From Streptomyces parvulus (GTDB lineage: Bacteria; Actinomycetota; Actinomycetes; Streptomycetales; Streptomycetaceae), in contig NZ_BMRX01000006.1 of NCBI RefSeq assembly GCF_014648855.1, forward strand, positions 372,001 to 436,000: DNA of 64,000 nucleotides. Direction: 5' to 3'. The notes beneath the pieces were generated by a model. That model saw only the letters and a program-made list of their open reading frames with translations. It searched no databases and was not told the origin of the DNA. Within the stretch, counting starts at the first letter, position 1; each line of letters begins with the position of its first letter. Below, in pieces: positions 55,524 through 64,000 of the stretch. Both the position numbers and the translations under genes were made by a program.

Positions 55524-56922
55524 CCGCCCGCGCCGCCCCCACCGCCTCCGCCGTGTGCATCGGACGCCCCGTGCCCAGGTCCGTCAGGATGGCCGCCGAG
55601 GCGCGGTGGCCCGAGTGGAGGGCGCCCTGGACGGTGCTGGTGTCGCGGTGGTCGCCGCAGACGTAGAGGCCGGCCAGGAGGCGTACCGGGCGGCGCAGGT
55701 CGTGCGGGGGGCGCATCGCGGGGACCGCCTCCGGGGTGTGGTGCACGGCGAGGGTCTCCCAGCGGGTGGTGGAGGTGCCGTAGAGGCGGGCCAGGTGGAT
55801 GCGTACGGCGGTGTCCACGTCGGACGGGGGCGGGCCGAGGACCGTGGTGGAGACCAGGGCGCGTCCGGCCGGCGCCCGGGACGGGTCCACCCGGCTGACC
55901 ACCGCCGTGTGGGCGACGGGACCGCCGCGGTCGGCGTCGAGCAGCAGGGACGCGCCGGTGGCCGGCGGGTCGTCGGTGGTGTGGTGCACCACCGTCACCG
56001 GGTGGAAGTCCGGCACCCGCAGCCCCGGCAGCAGCGCGGCCGCCGCGCGGGCGTCGGTCGCCACCAGGACGGCACGGCAGCGGATGACGCCGTGCTCCGC
56101 GGTGGTCACGGCGTTGGTGGCCACCGCGGTGACCCGGACGCCGGTGTGCACGGTGCCCGGCGGCAGGGCGCGGGCCAGATGCTCGGGCAGGGCCTCGGCG
56201 CCGCCCTCGGGCAGGGCCAGCCGCCCGGCGGCGAAGGCGCGCAGCGCGAGGTCGGCGCACCGGCTGGAGGTCGTGAGGTCCGGGTCGCACAGCAGGGCGG
56301 CGAGCAGCGGCCGCAGGAAGCCGTCCACCGTGCGGGGCGGCAGCCCGCGGGCGGCCAGGGCCGGCGCGGCGGGCAGCTCCGGGCGGGCCAGCAGCCGTTC
56401 GGCGGGAGTGGCCGCGAGCCGCGCCAGCGCCGCGGTCAGCCGGGCCTGGTCCACGGCGGTGCCGAGCGGGGCGCCGGCGCGGACCCGGGGCGTGGCCGCG
56501 GGCCTGCCGTACGGCAGGTGGGCGCCGGCCGTACGCCGGGGCGCGGGGATCGACCGAGGGGCGCTCGCGAGGGCGCGCACCGCATGGAGTGCGCCCCTTG
56601 CGCCCCGTGCAGCGGCGGGGGCGCCCGCGCGGTGGTGCCGGCCCTCGCTGTGCAGCAGGACACCGGGGTCGAAGGGCAGCAGCGCCAGGCCGCCGAGCCC
56701 GGGGGTGCGGCGCAGTTCGGGACAGGCCGTGGACAGCAGCTGTCCGATCCTGTCGAGCCGGAATCCGTCGACCTTCTCGGTCGCCTGCCGGCCGCCCACC
56801 GCATGGGCAGCCTCCAGGACCGTGGTCCTCACTCCTGCGCTGGTCAGCCGATGTGCCGCGGCGAGTCCGGCGATCCCGGCCCCCACGACGACGACGTCCG
56901 CCTGGTACGCGGGCTCAAGCAC
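55519..56922 (-). CDS. FAD-dependent amine-oxidase/protoporphyrinogen-oxidase-like protein
   Basis: 467 residues, GTG 56922 with AGGAGGGG upstream. Dinucleotide-binding motif at the start (ADVVVVGAGIAGLAAAHRLT) and TVLEAAHAVGGRQATEKVDG; C-terminal FAD motif VRLLAGLYVCGDHRDTSTVQ, GALHSGHRASAAIL, typical of the NAD(P)-binding Rossmann/amine oxidase family. Substrate unknown. The TAG stop lies inside the MITE terminal repeat, so the last few residues are set by that insertion. Confidence 0.85.
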   Translation of the reverse strand: MLEPAYQADVVVVGAGIAGLAAAHRLTSAGVRTTVLEAAHAVGGRQATEKVDGFRLDRIGQLLSTACPELRRTPGLGGLALLPFDPGVLLHSEGRHHRAGAPAAARGARGALHAVRALASAPRSIPAPRRTAGAHLPYGRPAATPRVRAGAPLGTAVDQARLTAALARLAATPAERLLARPELPAAPALAARGLPPRTVDGFLRPLLAALLCDPDLTTSSRCADLALRAFAAGRLALPEGGAEALPEHLARALPPGTVHTGVRVTAVATNAVTTAEHGVIRCRAVLVATDARAAAALLPGLRVPDFHPVTVVHHTTDDPPATGASLLLDADRGGPVAHTAVVSRVDPSRAPAGRALVSTTVLGPPPSDVDTAVRIHLARLYGTSTTRWETLAVHHTPEAVPAMRPPHDLRRPVRLLAGLYVCGDHRDTSTVQGALHSGHRASAAILTDLGTGRPMHTAEAVGAARAA

Positions 56923-57095
56923 GTGCCCCTCCTAGAGGTTGCGCGGCCGCTGGAGACGTCATGCCCCCAACCGCCTTGAGGGATACCCGAGTTCGAGACG
57001 AGGTTAGGTCCAGAAATCGTCAAGATGAGTCGCGCAGGGGCAGGGCACGGTCGCACGGCGGTCGCACAAGGGTGCGGAGTGGTCGCGTCCGCACA

Positions 57096-57998
57096 TCACA
57101 GCGCCGCGCGGATCGCCCCGTCGATCTCCGGGAACGCGAACCGGAAGCCGGACTCCTCGAGGCGCGCCGGGAGGACGCGGGCGCTGCCCAGGACGTCGCC
57201 GGCCATCTCGCCGAGCGCGGCGCGCAGCACCGCGGCCGGCACCGGGAACGGCGTCGGGCGCCGCAGCACCCGGCCCATGGCCGCGGTGATCTCACGGTTC
57301 GTCAGCGGCTGCGGGGCCGTCAGGTTGAACGGCCCCGACAGGTCCTCCCGCTCCAGCAGGTGGCGGATCGCCGCCACCTCGTCGTGCAGCGCCACGAAGG
57401 ACCAGTACTGCGACCCGTCGCCCAGCCGCCCGCCGAGCCCGGCCCTGAACAGCGGGAAGAGCCGCCCCCATGCCCCGCCGCCGCTCGAGACGACCAGTCC
57501 CGTCCGGGTGAAGACCGTCCGCACGCCCGCCTCCCGGGCGGGCGCCGCCGCGGCCTCCCACTCCACGCACAGGGCCGGCAGGAAGCCCTCGCCGGCCGGC
57601 GCGCCCTCGTCCACGGCCCGGTCGCCGGTCTCCCCGTAGTAGCCGATCGCGCTGCCGTTCACGAAGACCCGCGGCGGCCGCTCCATCGCGGCGACCGCCT
57701 CCGCGAGCGCCGTCGTGCCGTGCACCCGGCTGCTGCGGATGCGCGTCTTGTACGCGTCGGTCCAGCGGCGGTCGCCCACCCCGGCCCCGGCCAGGTTGAC
57801 CACGGCGTCGCAGCCATCGAGCCCGGCCGCGTCCACCCGGCCGTTCTCCGGGTCCCAGCGGACCTCGTCCGCACTCCGGGGCGCGTGCCGCACCAGACGC
57901 ACCACCTCGTGGCCGTCCGCGGTCAGGGACCGCACCAGTGCGCTGCCGATGAGACCGGACGCGCCGGCCACCACGATGCGGGAACGTTCCAGATCCAT
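57096..57998 (-). CDS. TIGR01777-family sugar-nucleotide epimerase-like protein
   Basis: 300 residues from ATG 57998. Glycine motif SRIVVAGASGLIGSALVRSL, DAVVNLAGAGVGDRRWTDAY, and FVNGSAIGYYGETGDRAVDE, GPFNLTAPQPLTNREITAAM are hallmarks of TIGR01777 (YfcH/SulA-like) short-chain dehydrogenase-fold proteins. In actinobacteria they are often linked to cell division or lipoate metabolism neighbourhoods; activity undefined. Confidence 0.85.
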   Translation of the reverse strand: MDLERSRIVVAGASGLIGSALVRSLTADGHEVVRLVRHAPRSADEVRWDPENGRVDAAGLDGCDAVVNLAGAGVGDRRWTDAYKTRIRSSRVHGTTALAEAVAAMERPPRVFVNGSAIGYYGETGDRAVDEGAPAGEGFLPALCVEWEAAAAPAREAGVRTVFTRTGLVVSSGGGAWGRLFPLFRAGLGGRLGDGSQYWSFVALHDEVAAIRHLLEREDLSGPFNLTAPQPLTNREITAAMGRVLRRPTPFPVPAAVLRAALGEMAGDVLGSARVLPARLEESGFRFAFPEIDGAIRAAL

Positions 57999-58070
57999 GG
58001 GCCCATCCTGCCGGTCGGCCGGCGAAAAGGGGCGGACCGGTGCCCGCGTCCGCGTCGTACAGTGACCGTC

Positions 58071-58586
58071 ATGCCAGCCCCGCACATACGTCCCGCCAGG
58101 TCCGACGACGAGGAGCCGCTCGGCCGGCTCGACCGCGACACCTGGTCGCTCCTGCACGCCGTCTCGCCCCCGCCGGGCCCCGACGACCCCTTCTTCCGCC
58201 CGCACTCGGGCCCGGACGACCACCTCGTGGCCGAGCTGGACGGCGCCGTCGTGGGCTACGTCAGGCTCGGTTTCCCGACGCCACTGGCGGCCAACGCCCA
58301 CGTGCGCCAGATCCGCGGCCTCGCCGTCGCAGGCACGGCCCGTGGGGCGGGCGTCGGCCGCGCGCTCGTCCGCGCCGCGGTCGAGGAGGCCCGGCGCCTG
58401 GGCGCCCGCCGCATCACCCTGCGCGTCCTCGGCCACAACACCGCCGCCCGCAGGCTCTACGAGTCCGAGGGCTTCGTCGTCGAGGGGGTGCAGCCCGAGG
58501 AGTTCTACCTCGGCGGCGCCTACGTCGACGACGTGACGATGGGCCGGTTCCTGACCGAGCGGGAGCCGGCGCCCGTCACGACGTGA
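58071..58586 (+). CDS. GNAT-family N-acetyltransferase
   Basis: 171 residues from ATG 58071. GNAT fold: IRPARSDDEEPLGRLDRDTW, the acetyl-CoA loop RGLAVAGTARGAGVGRALVR (R/Q-x-x-G-x-G/A), ITLRVLGHNTAARRLYESEG and FVVEGVQPEEFY. Acceptor unknown. Tail-to-tail overlap of 11 bp with the protease gene. Confidence 0.88.
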   Translation: MPAPHIRPARSDDEEPLGRLDRDTWSLLHAVSPPPGPDDPFFRPHSGPDDHLVAELDGAVVGYVRLGFPTPLAANAHVRQIRGLAVAGTARGAGVGRALVRAAVEEARRLGARRITLRVLGHNTAARRLYESEGFVVEGVQPEEFYLGGAYVDDVTMGRFLTEREPAPVTT

Positions 58587-59760
58587 CCGGTTCGCCCGTG
58601 TCCACCGCCGCGGTGGCGTCCGCGGCGCGCTCCGCGTCGGCGGCGACCTCGGCCGCGGTCAGCACGTAGCCGGTCCCGGCGTCCGAGGTGGAGCGGGCGA
58701 ACACCACGCCGTACACCCGGCCCTCGGTGGTCAGCAGCGGCCCGCCCGAGTTGCCGGGGCGGACGGTGGAGCGGATCGAGTAGATCTCCCGGGTGACGTT
58801 CGCGTCGCTGTAGATGTTCTGCCCGGTGGCCCGGATCCGGTTCGCCACCGTCGCCGCCCGCAGGTCCAGGTCGCCGTCCTGCGGGTAGCCCGCCACCACC
58901 GCGGCGTCCCCCCGCTCCGCGCCGTCGTCGAACCGCAGCACGGGCGCGGTCAGGCCCGGCACGTACAGGACGGCCACGTCCTTCGCCGGGTCGAAGAGCA
59001 CCACACGCGCCTCGTACGCCGGCCCCACCCCGCCGATCCGCACGGTCGGGTCGTCGATGCCGGCCACCACGTGGGCGTTGGTCATCACCCGCTCCGGCGC
59101 GAACACGAAACCGCTGCCCTCCCGGCCCTGGGTGCCGGTGACGCCCTCCACCTTGACCGTGCTGCGCTGGGCCGCCCGCGTCGCCGCCGGCGTCACGCTG
59201 TCACCGGAGGGCTCGGCGACCCGCGCCGTCGCCTCGTTCTCGAAGGGGTTGAAGACCTGTGGGAACCCCGCCTCGGCCAGCGCGGACGTCGCCCCCGAGA
59301 ACCACGCCGGCGTGGTGTCCGGCATCGCCCGCTGCACCGCGCCCAGCAGCGTCGAGTCCCGGATCGCCGAGGTCAGCAGCGAGGACGAGGACGCCGCCAG
59401 CACGCTGGCCGCCACCCACGCCACGATCAGCGCCGCCACCGCGTTCGCCGCCGCCCCGCCGATCCCGTCGGCCACCCGGAGCGGCCCGGCGTCCAGCTCC
59501 CGGCGCAGCCGCACCGCCAGCCGCCCCGCCAGCTCGTGCACCACGATCGCCGGCAGCAGCACCGTGACCACGGCGAGCACCGTCGCCGACGTCGAGCCCG
59601 GCGTCGCGAGGTCGGTGACCCGGGGCAGGGCCCATACGCCGAGCGCCGCGCCGCCCACGAAGCCGGCCAGTGAGACACAGCCGGCCACCAGTCCGCGCCG
59701 GTATCCGGACGCGGCGTAGACCAGCACCACCAGCACCAGCAGAACGTCGAGCAGATCCAC
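58576..59760 (-). CDS. MarP-like membrane-anchored trypsin-type serine protease
   Basis: 394 residues, GTG 59760. N-terminal CvpA-like domain with four membrane segments (LLDVLLVLVVLVYAASGYRR ... VAALIVAWVAASVLAAS), then an extracytoplasmic trypsin-like domain with catalytic triad His230 (NAHVVAG), Asp261 (PAKDVAVL) and Ser338 (PGNSGGPLL). Same architecture as mycobacterial MarP (Rv3671c), an acid/oxidative-stress protease that processes a peptidoglycan hydrolase; the neighbouring amidase makes a related partnership plausible. Confidence 0.9.
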   Translation of the reverse strand: MDLLDVLLVLVVLVYAASGYRRGLVAGCVSLAGFVGGAALGVWALPRVTDLATPGSTSATVLAVVTVLLPAIVVHELAGRLAVRLRRELDAGPLRVADGIGGAAANAVAALIVAWVAASVLAASSSSLLTSAIRDSTLLGAVQRAMPDTTPAWFSGATSALAEAGFPQVFNPFENEATARVAEPSGDSVTPAATRAAQRSTVKVEGVTGTQGREGSGFVFAPERVMTNAHVVAGIDDPTVRIGGVGPAYEARVVLFDPAKDVAVLYVPGLTAPVLRFDDGAERGDAAVVAGYPQDGDLDLRAATVANRIRATGQNIYSDANVTREIYSIRSTVRPGNSGGPLLTTEGRVYGVVFARSTSDAGTGYVLTAAEVAADAERAADATAAVDTGEPVTS

Positions 59761-59969
59761 GCGAGCCGCCTTTCCACCACCGGACCCCGGGAACCCTCAG
59801 TACGCGCCGTACGCCCCCGCTGATCAGACCGCGCCGCGAGAGCGACCGGAAAAGGTCACCAAAGCAGCATGTGCGATCAACCGGAAAACGTCGTGGACCG
59901 GGACGATGGTTCCACCGGGTGGCACAGCACACATCGCGGACGGACCGGATCCGCCGGAGAGTGGGTCAC

Positions 59970-60806
59970 ATGCGTCCTCTCCGACCACGCGGGGCCCGGG
60001 AGCGGAAAACCGTTCCCGCACCGGATGCCACCCGCGCCCCCATACCCGGTGCCGCCGGGGTGCCGCGCGCGGTGCGGGTGGTGCTCGGCGCGCTGCCCGG
60101 CCTGGCCGCCGTCGCCGCGCTGTTCCTCTGCGCGAACGGCGTGGAGCAGGCGGCCCAGACCGAGACCGCCCCGGTCGCCGCCGACCGGCACACCGCGCCC
60201 CGGCCGGCCATCGTGCCCCGGTCCCAGTGGCTCGGCGAGGCCGCCCGCGACCAGCCCGCCCCGCGCTACGACGACAAGATCCTCGCCGTCTTCGTCCACC
60301 ACACGGACACGCCCAACGGCTACGACTGCGCCGACGTGCCGTCCATCCTGCGCGGCGTGTACATGGGCCAGACCGGCGCCCGGGACTGGGACGACATCGG
60401 CTACAACTTCGTCGTCGACCGCTGCGGCACCGTCTACGAGGGCCGCGCCGGCGGCGCCGACCGCCCCGTCACCGGAGCCCACACCCAGGGCTTCAACCAC
60501 CGCACCACCGGCATCGCCGCCCTCGGCACCTTCACCGCGGGCGTGCCCGTGCCGGACGCGCTGACCGACTCCATCGCCGCCGTGGCCGCCTGGAAGCTCG
60601 GCGAGACCGACACCGACCCGCGCGGGAAGGTCGCCCTGGTCTCCAGCAACGGGCTCAGCCGGTACGCGGCGGGCGCCAAGGCGACGCTGCCGGCCGTCGC
60701 GGGCCACGACGACGGCTACCAGACCAGCTGCCCGGGCGCCGCCCTGTCCGAGCGCCTCCCGGAGATCCGGCAGACCGCCGCCCGCCTCCAGGGCCGCACC
60801 GGCTGA
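59970..60806 (+). CDS. Peptidoglycan-recognition / N-acetylmuramoyl-L-alanine amidase (Amidase_2)
   Basis: 278 residues from ATG 59970 with GGAGA upstream. Signal/anchor VLGALPGLAAVAALFLCANG, then a PGRP/amidase_2 domain: IVPRSQWLGEAA, zinc ligands in VFVHHTDTPNGYDC, GYNFVVDRCGTVYEGRAGGA, VTGAHTQGFNHRTTGIA and TSCPGAAL. Cleaves the lactyl-amide bond of peptidoglycan outside the membrane. Divergent from the MarP-like protease gene, a likely functional pair. Confidence 0.88.
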   Translation: MRPLRPRGARERKTVPAPDATRAPIPGAAGVPRAVRVVLGALPGLAAVAALFLCANGVEQAAQTETAPVAADRHTAPRPAIVPRSQWLGEAARDQPAPRYDDKILAVFVHHTDTPNGYDCADVPSILRGVYMGQTGARDWDDIGYNFVVDRCGTVYEGRAGGADRPVTGAHTQGFNHRTTGIAALGTFTAGVPVPDALTDSIAAVAAWKLGETDTDPRGKVALVSSNGLSRYAAGAKATLPAVAGHDDGYQTSCPGAALSERLPEIRQTAARLQGRTG

Positions 60807-60869
60807 GCCGGCCGGCCCGCACCGCGCCGGGCGGGCCAGGCGGGCCGGTCGAGGTGGCCGGCGCCGGGC

Positions 60870-61391
60870 TCACTCCGGCCCGAACCGCTCCCACAGGCGG
60901 GGCAGGCGTCCGGCCAGGGCCCGGTCGTTCTCCAGGTCGAGCGCCGTTCCCAGCGGCTCCGCCGGGGCGGGCGCGATACCGAGGTCGGGGGCGACGGTGC
61001 CGGTGAGCTGCTCGTAGGCCTCGTCGGCCGCGTAGCCCAGCTCCTCCCCGTCGCCGTCCAGCTCCTCGTCGAAGTCGTCGAGCAGCTCGGCGAGCGAGTC
61101 GGGCTCGTGCACGGCGCCCTCGTACACCTCCCGGCCCTGGCCGATCAGCCAGCAGCGGAAGAAGTCGAACGCGTCGTCGCTGGCCCCGCCCAGCAGCACC
61201 CACGCGGCACCCCACAGGTCCCAGGTGCAGGCGCGGTTGTAGCGGGCCTCGAAGTGGCGGGCGAAGTCGAGCACCAGGTCCGGGTCCATGGTGAGCAGCC
61301 GGTCCACCAGCAGGTCGGCCTGGTCCTCGGGATCGCCGTCGGCGCCCTCGCGGGCGGCGTCGATCAGCTCCCAGAACTCCGTCTCGTCCAT
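60870..61391 (-). CDS. DUF4240 protein
   Basis: 173 residues, ATG 61391 (an adjacent GTG at 61394 is possible). MDETEFWELIDAAREGADGD, FARHFEARYNRACTWDLWGA, FFRCWLIGQGREVYEGAV match the DUF4240 pattern (F-W-x-L-I, RGWLI-type). Acidic, cytoplasmic, unknown function. Confidence 0.82.
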   Translation of the reverse strand: MDETEFWELIDAAREGADGDPEDQADLLVDRLLTMDPDLVLDFARHFEARYNRACTWDLWGAAWVLLGGASDDAFDFFRCWLIGQGREVYEGAVHEPDSLAELLDDFDEELDGDGEELGYAADEAYEQLTGTVAPDLGIAPAPAEPLGTALDLENDRALAGRLPRLWERFGPE

Positions 61392-61526
61392 CACGGGTCC
61401 AGCATCGGCCCTGCGGGGGTGCGACGCACGCGGAGTGCGGCGGATCGTTATGCGGGAATCGCCGTACGACGGAACGCACGAGGGAACGTACGACGGAGTC
61501 GTGCGCGCGCCGCCGCGCGGCGACCC

Positions 61527-62534
61527 TCAGCCGCCGTCCGGCCCCGCGCCCGCGTACAGCTCCGCGAGCCGCCGCGCGTCCCGGGCGAAGCGGTCCCGCA
61601 GCCCCTGGGGCGCCAGCACCTCCACCTCCGGCCCCAGACCCGTCAGCTGCGTGTGCGCCACCTCCTCCGACTCCACCGGCAGCGTCACCGTCACCCACCC
61701 GTCCGCGTCCGGCCCCTCGGCCGCCTCCAGCGCCTCCCGGGCCGACAGCGCGTCCACCGCGTACGCCAGCCCGCGCGCTCCGCGCTCCGAGAGCCGCACC
61801 ACGACCGTCGCCCGCAGGATGGACCGCGCGAACTGCTCGGCCCGCTCCGCCCAGAACGCGGGCAGGTCGAAGCCGTCGTCCCGCGCGAACCGCTCCTCGC
61901 CCGGCTCCACCGCCGTGAACTTGTCGATCCGGTAGACCCGGTACGGCCCGCCGGCCGACTCCCGCTCCCGCGCGACGCGCGCGCACAGGTACCAGACCCC
62001 CGCCTTCAGAACCAGCCCGTACGGCTCCAGCTCCCGCACCACCTCGTCCTGCGCACGCCGGTAGCGCGCGGTGATCCGCCGGTCGTCCCAGACCGCGTCC
62101 GCCACCGCCGGCAGCAGCTCGGGCGTGCGCGGCTCCCGGAACCAGTTCGGCGCGTCCAGGTGGAAGCGCTGCGCCGCCGTGCGGGAGGCGTCCCGCAGCG
62201 AGGGCAGCAGCGCCGCCGACACCTTCAGCCGGGCCGCCGACGCCGCGTCCTCCAGGCCCATCTCACGCAGCGCGCCCGGCACCCCCGACAGGAACAGCGC
62301 CTCGGCCTCGCCCCGCGCCAGCCCGGTCAGCCGCGTCCGGTAGCCGCCGACCAGCCGGTAGCCCCCGGCCCGCCCGCGCTCCGCGTACACCGGCACCCCG
62401 GCCTCCGAGAGCGCCTGCGCGTCCCGCGTCACGGTCCGCTCGGAGACCTCCAGCTCCCTGGCCAGCTCGGCGGCCGTCATGGCCGGGCGGGACTGGAGGA
62501 GCAGCACCATCTTGATGAGGCGGGCAGCGCGCAT
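61527..62534 (-). CDS. WYL-domain helix-turn-helix regulator (YafY type)
   Basis: 335 residues from ATG 62534. N-terminal HTH_11 (MRAARLIKMVLLLQSRPAMT, AAELARELEVSERTVTRDAQ), then a WYL ligand domain (ELEPYGLVLKAGVWYLCARV, YRVYRIDKFTAVEPGEERFA) and the WCX C-terminal extension. WYL proteins bind small molecules or nucleic acid; target unknown. Confidence 0.88.
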   Translation of the reverse strand: MRAARLIKMVLLLQSRPAMTAAELARELEVSERTVTRDAQALSEAGVPVYAERGRAGGYRLVGGYRTRLTGLARGEAEALFLSGVPGALREMGLEDAASAARLKVSAALLPSLRDASRTAAQRFHLDAPNWFREPRTPELLPAVADAVWDDRRITARYRRAQDEVVRELEPYGLVLKAGVWYLCARVARERESAGGPYRVYRIDKFTAVEPGEERFARDDGFDLPAFWAERAEQFARSILRATVVVRLSERGARGLAYAVDALSAREALEAAEGPDADGWVTVTLPVESEEVAHTQLTGLGPEVEVLAPQGLRDRFARDARRLAELYAGAGPDGG

Positions 62535-62547
62535 CCCCACATCATGC

Positions 62548-62577
62548 AGGAGGCCCCCGCCGGGGCGGGGGCCTCCT
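62548..62577 (-). terminator. Terminator after aceE
   Basis: 14-bp perfect stem (AGGAGGCCCCCGCC and its complement) almost without loop, 14 bp beyond the aceE stop. Confidence 0.85.
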
Positions 62578-62590
62578 GTGTTCCCTGTCC

Positions 62591-64000
62591 CTACAGGCCG
62601 TAGCGCTCGCGCGCCTCCTTCACGGCCGCCGCCTTGACCTCGCCGCGCCGGGCGAGCTGGGCGAGAGCCGCGACCACGATGGACTCGGCGTCGACACCGA
62701 AGTGCCGGCGGGCCGCGTCGCGGGTGTCCGAGAGACCGAAGCCGTCGGCACCGAGCGACGAGTAGTCCTGCTCGACCCACTGCGCGATCTGGTCCGGGAC
62801 CTGGCGCATGTAGTCGGAGACCGCGAGGACCGGGCCCTCGGCGCCCTGGAGCGCCCGGCGGAGGTACGGCACCCGCTCCTCGCCGCGCAGCAGCGCCGCG
62901 TCGGCGTCCATCGCGTCCCGGCGCAGCTCCGTCCAGGAGGTCGCGGACCACACGTCGGCGGCCACGCCCCACTCCTCGGAGAGCAGGCGCTGCGCCTTGA
63001 GCGCCCAGTGGATCGCGGTGCCGGAGCCCAGCAGCTGGATGCGCGGGGCGTTCGCGGCCGGGGTCAGGCCCGCCGTCTCCGCCGTGTTGAAGCGGTACAG
63101 GCCCTTGACGATGCCCTCGTCCACACCGGCCGCGGACGGCTTGGCCGGCTGCGGCATCGGCTCGTTGTAGACGGTCAGGTAGTAGAAGACGTCCGGGTCC
63201 TCGCCCGGGGCCGCCTCGCCGTACATCCGGCGCAGACCGTCCTTGACGATCGCCGCGACCTCGTACGCGAACGCCGGGTCGTACGTCAGCGCGGCCGGGT
63301 TGGTCGCCGCGATGGCCGGGGAGTGGCCGTCCGCGTGCTGCAGGCCCTCGCCGGTCAGCGTGGTGCGGCCGGCCGTGGCACCGACCAGGAAGCCGCGGCC
63401 GAGCTGGTCGCCGAGCTGCCACATCTGGTCGGCCGTGCGCTGCCAGCCGAACATCGAGTAGAAGATGTAGAACGGGATCATCGTCTCGCCGTGCGTCGCG
63501 TACGACGTCGACGCGGCGATGAAGTCGGCCATGGAACCGGCCTCGGTGATCCCCTCGTTGAGGATCTGCCCGTTCTCGGCCTCCTTGTAGTACATCAGCT
63601 GGTCGCGGTCGACCGGCTCGTACGTCTGGCCCTTGGGGGAGTAGATGCCCAGGGACGGGAAGAGGCTCTCCATACCGAAGGTGCGCGCCTCGTCGGGGAC
63701 GATCGGCACCCAGCGCTTGCCGGTCTCCTTGTCGCGGACCAGGTCCTTGACGAGGCGGACGAAGGCCATGGTGGTGGCCACGCTCTGCGAGCCGGAGCCC
63801 TTGTCGAAGGAGGCGAACGCCTTCTCGGCGGGCGCGGGCAGCGGCGCGACCGGGTGCACGCGACGGGCCGGGGCCGGACCGCCGAGCGCCGCGCGGCGCT
63901 CCTGGAGGTAGCGGACCTCGGGGGAGTCGGCGCCCGGGTGGCCGTAGGGGACCACGCCGTCGGTGAAGTCGCTGTCCTTGATCGGCAGGCCGAGCAGGTC
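62591..64000 (-). CDS. aceE: Pyruvate dehydrogenase E1 component, homodimeric type, C-terminal part
   Basis: About 469 C-terminal residues of an enzyme normally near 900; the frame is open to the window end, so the N-terminus lies outside. Homodimeric AceE features: TMAFVRLVKDLVRDKETGKR, IVPDEARTFGMESLFPSLGI, EGITEAGSMADFIAASTSYA, FYIFYSMFGWQRTADQMW, TLTGEGLQHADGHSPAIAAT. It decarboxylates pyruvate with thiamine diphosphate and passes the acyl group to lipoylated E2, which needs LipA/LipB encoded 10 kb away. Confidence 0.95.
   Translation of the reverse strand, partial: DLLGLPIKDSDFTDGVVPYGHPGADSPEVRYLQERRAALGGPAPARRVHPVAPLPAPAEKAFASFDKGSGSQSVATTMAFVRLVKDLVRDKETGKRWVPIVPDEARTFGMESLFPSLGIYSPKGQTYEPVDRDQLMYYKEAENGQILNEGITEAGSMADFIAASTSYATHGETMIPFYIFYSMFGWQRTADQMWQLGDQLGRGFLVGATAGRTTLTGEGLQHADGHSPAIAATNPAALTYDPAFAYEVAAIVKDGLRRMYGEAAPGEDPDVFYYLTVYNEPMPQPAKPSAAGVDEGIVKGLYRFNTAETAGLTPAANAPRIQLLGSGTAIHWALKAQRLLSEEWGVAADVWSATSWTELRRDAMDADAALLRGEERVPYLRRALQGAEGPVLAVSDYMRQVPDQIAQWVEQDYSSLGADGFGLSDTRDAARRHFGVDAESIVVAALAQLARRGEVKAAAVKEARERYGL

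Overview
The window is high-GC actinobacterial chromosome with long antisense shadow ORFs, GTG starts and GC-rich hairpin terminators. Gene content and order (glnE, malR-malEFG-aglA, secreted amylase and pullulanase, glnII, glnA, lipA-lipB, a homodimeric-type aceE) match what I recall of the Streptomyces coelicolor core around glnE-glnII-glnA-lipAB-aceE, so the organism is almost certainly a Streptomyces. No rRNA, tRNA or CRISPR array was found.

Region 1 (1-16.2 kb): the C-terminal half of glnE, a PAP2 membrane phosphatase, then a maltodextrin module: LacI-type regulator MalR facing malE-malF-malG, the cytoplasmic alpha-glucosidase aglA, a secreted alpha-amylase and a giant secreted amylase-pullulanase. 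GCAAG/CTTGC operator-like repeats precede malR/malE, the amylase and the pullulanase, which suggests one MalR regulon: extracellular starch and pullulan are cut, maltodextrins imported and then hydrolysed.

Region 2 (16.2-32.8 kb): a tautomerase-like protein, a TetR regulator beside a ferredoxin-type reductase and a PF10118 hydrolase, envelope and secreted proteins (DUF1996, RlpA-like), a NarL-type two-component system, an epimerase, an OmpR-type DNA-binding domain without receiver, and glnII with a clear 38-bp GlnR box.

Region 3 (32.93-48.27 kb): an integrative element of about 15.3 kb inserted in the 3' end of glnA, bounded by a 25-bp direct repeat. It carries a GntR (KorSA-like) repressor, a run of overlapping small genes, Spd-like membrane proteins, an FtsK/TraB-type DNA translocase, a candidate clt repeat cluster, a primase-polymerase, a DUF927 helicase-like protein, an iteron-like origin candidate, and a tyrosine integrase next to attR. 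It also has a P27-type phage terminase small-subunit-like gene, so it looks like an actinomycete integrative conjugative element (AICE) with a phage-satellite feature. Insertion keeps the GlnA protein intact, swaps its stop codon (TGA to TAA) and moves the native glnA terminator about 15.3 kb away.

Region 4 (48.2-64 kb): glnA with its own GlnR box, an RDD membrane protein, a DUF4191 protein, lipA and lipB, an NsdA-like regulator, a MITE-like inverted-repeat element that supplies the stop codon of an FAD oxidoreductase, a TIGR01777 epimerase, a GNAT acetyltransferase, a MarP-like membrane protease, a peptidoglycan amidase, a DUF4240 protein, a WYL regulator and the C-terminal part of aceE (cut by the window end). 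glnE, glnII and glnA lie within 50 kb of each other: GlnE modifies GlnA, whose Tyr397 is conserved.
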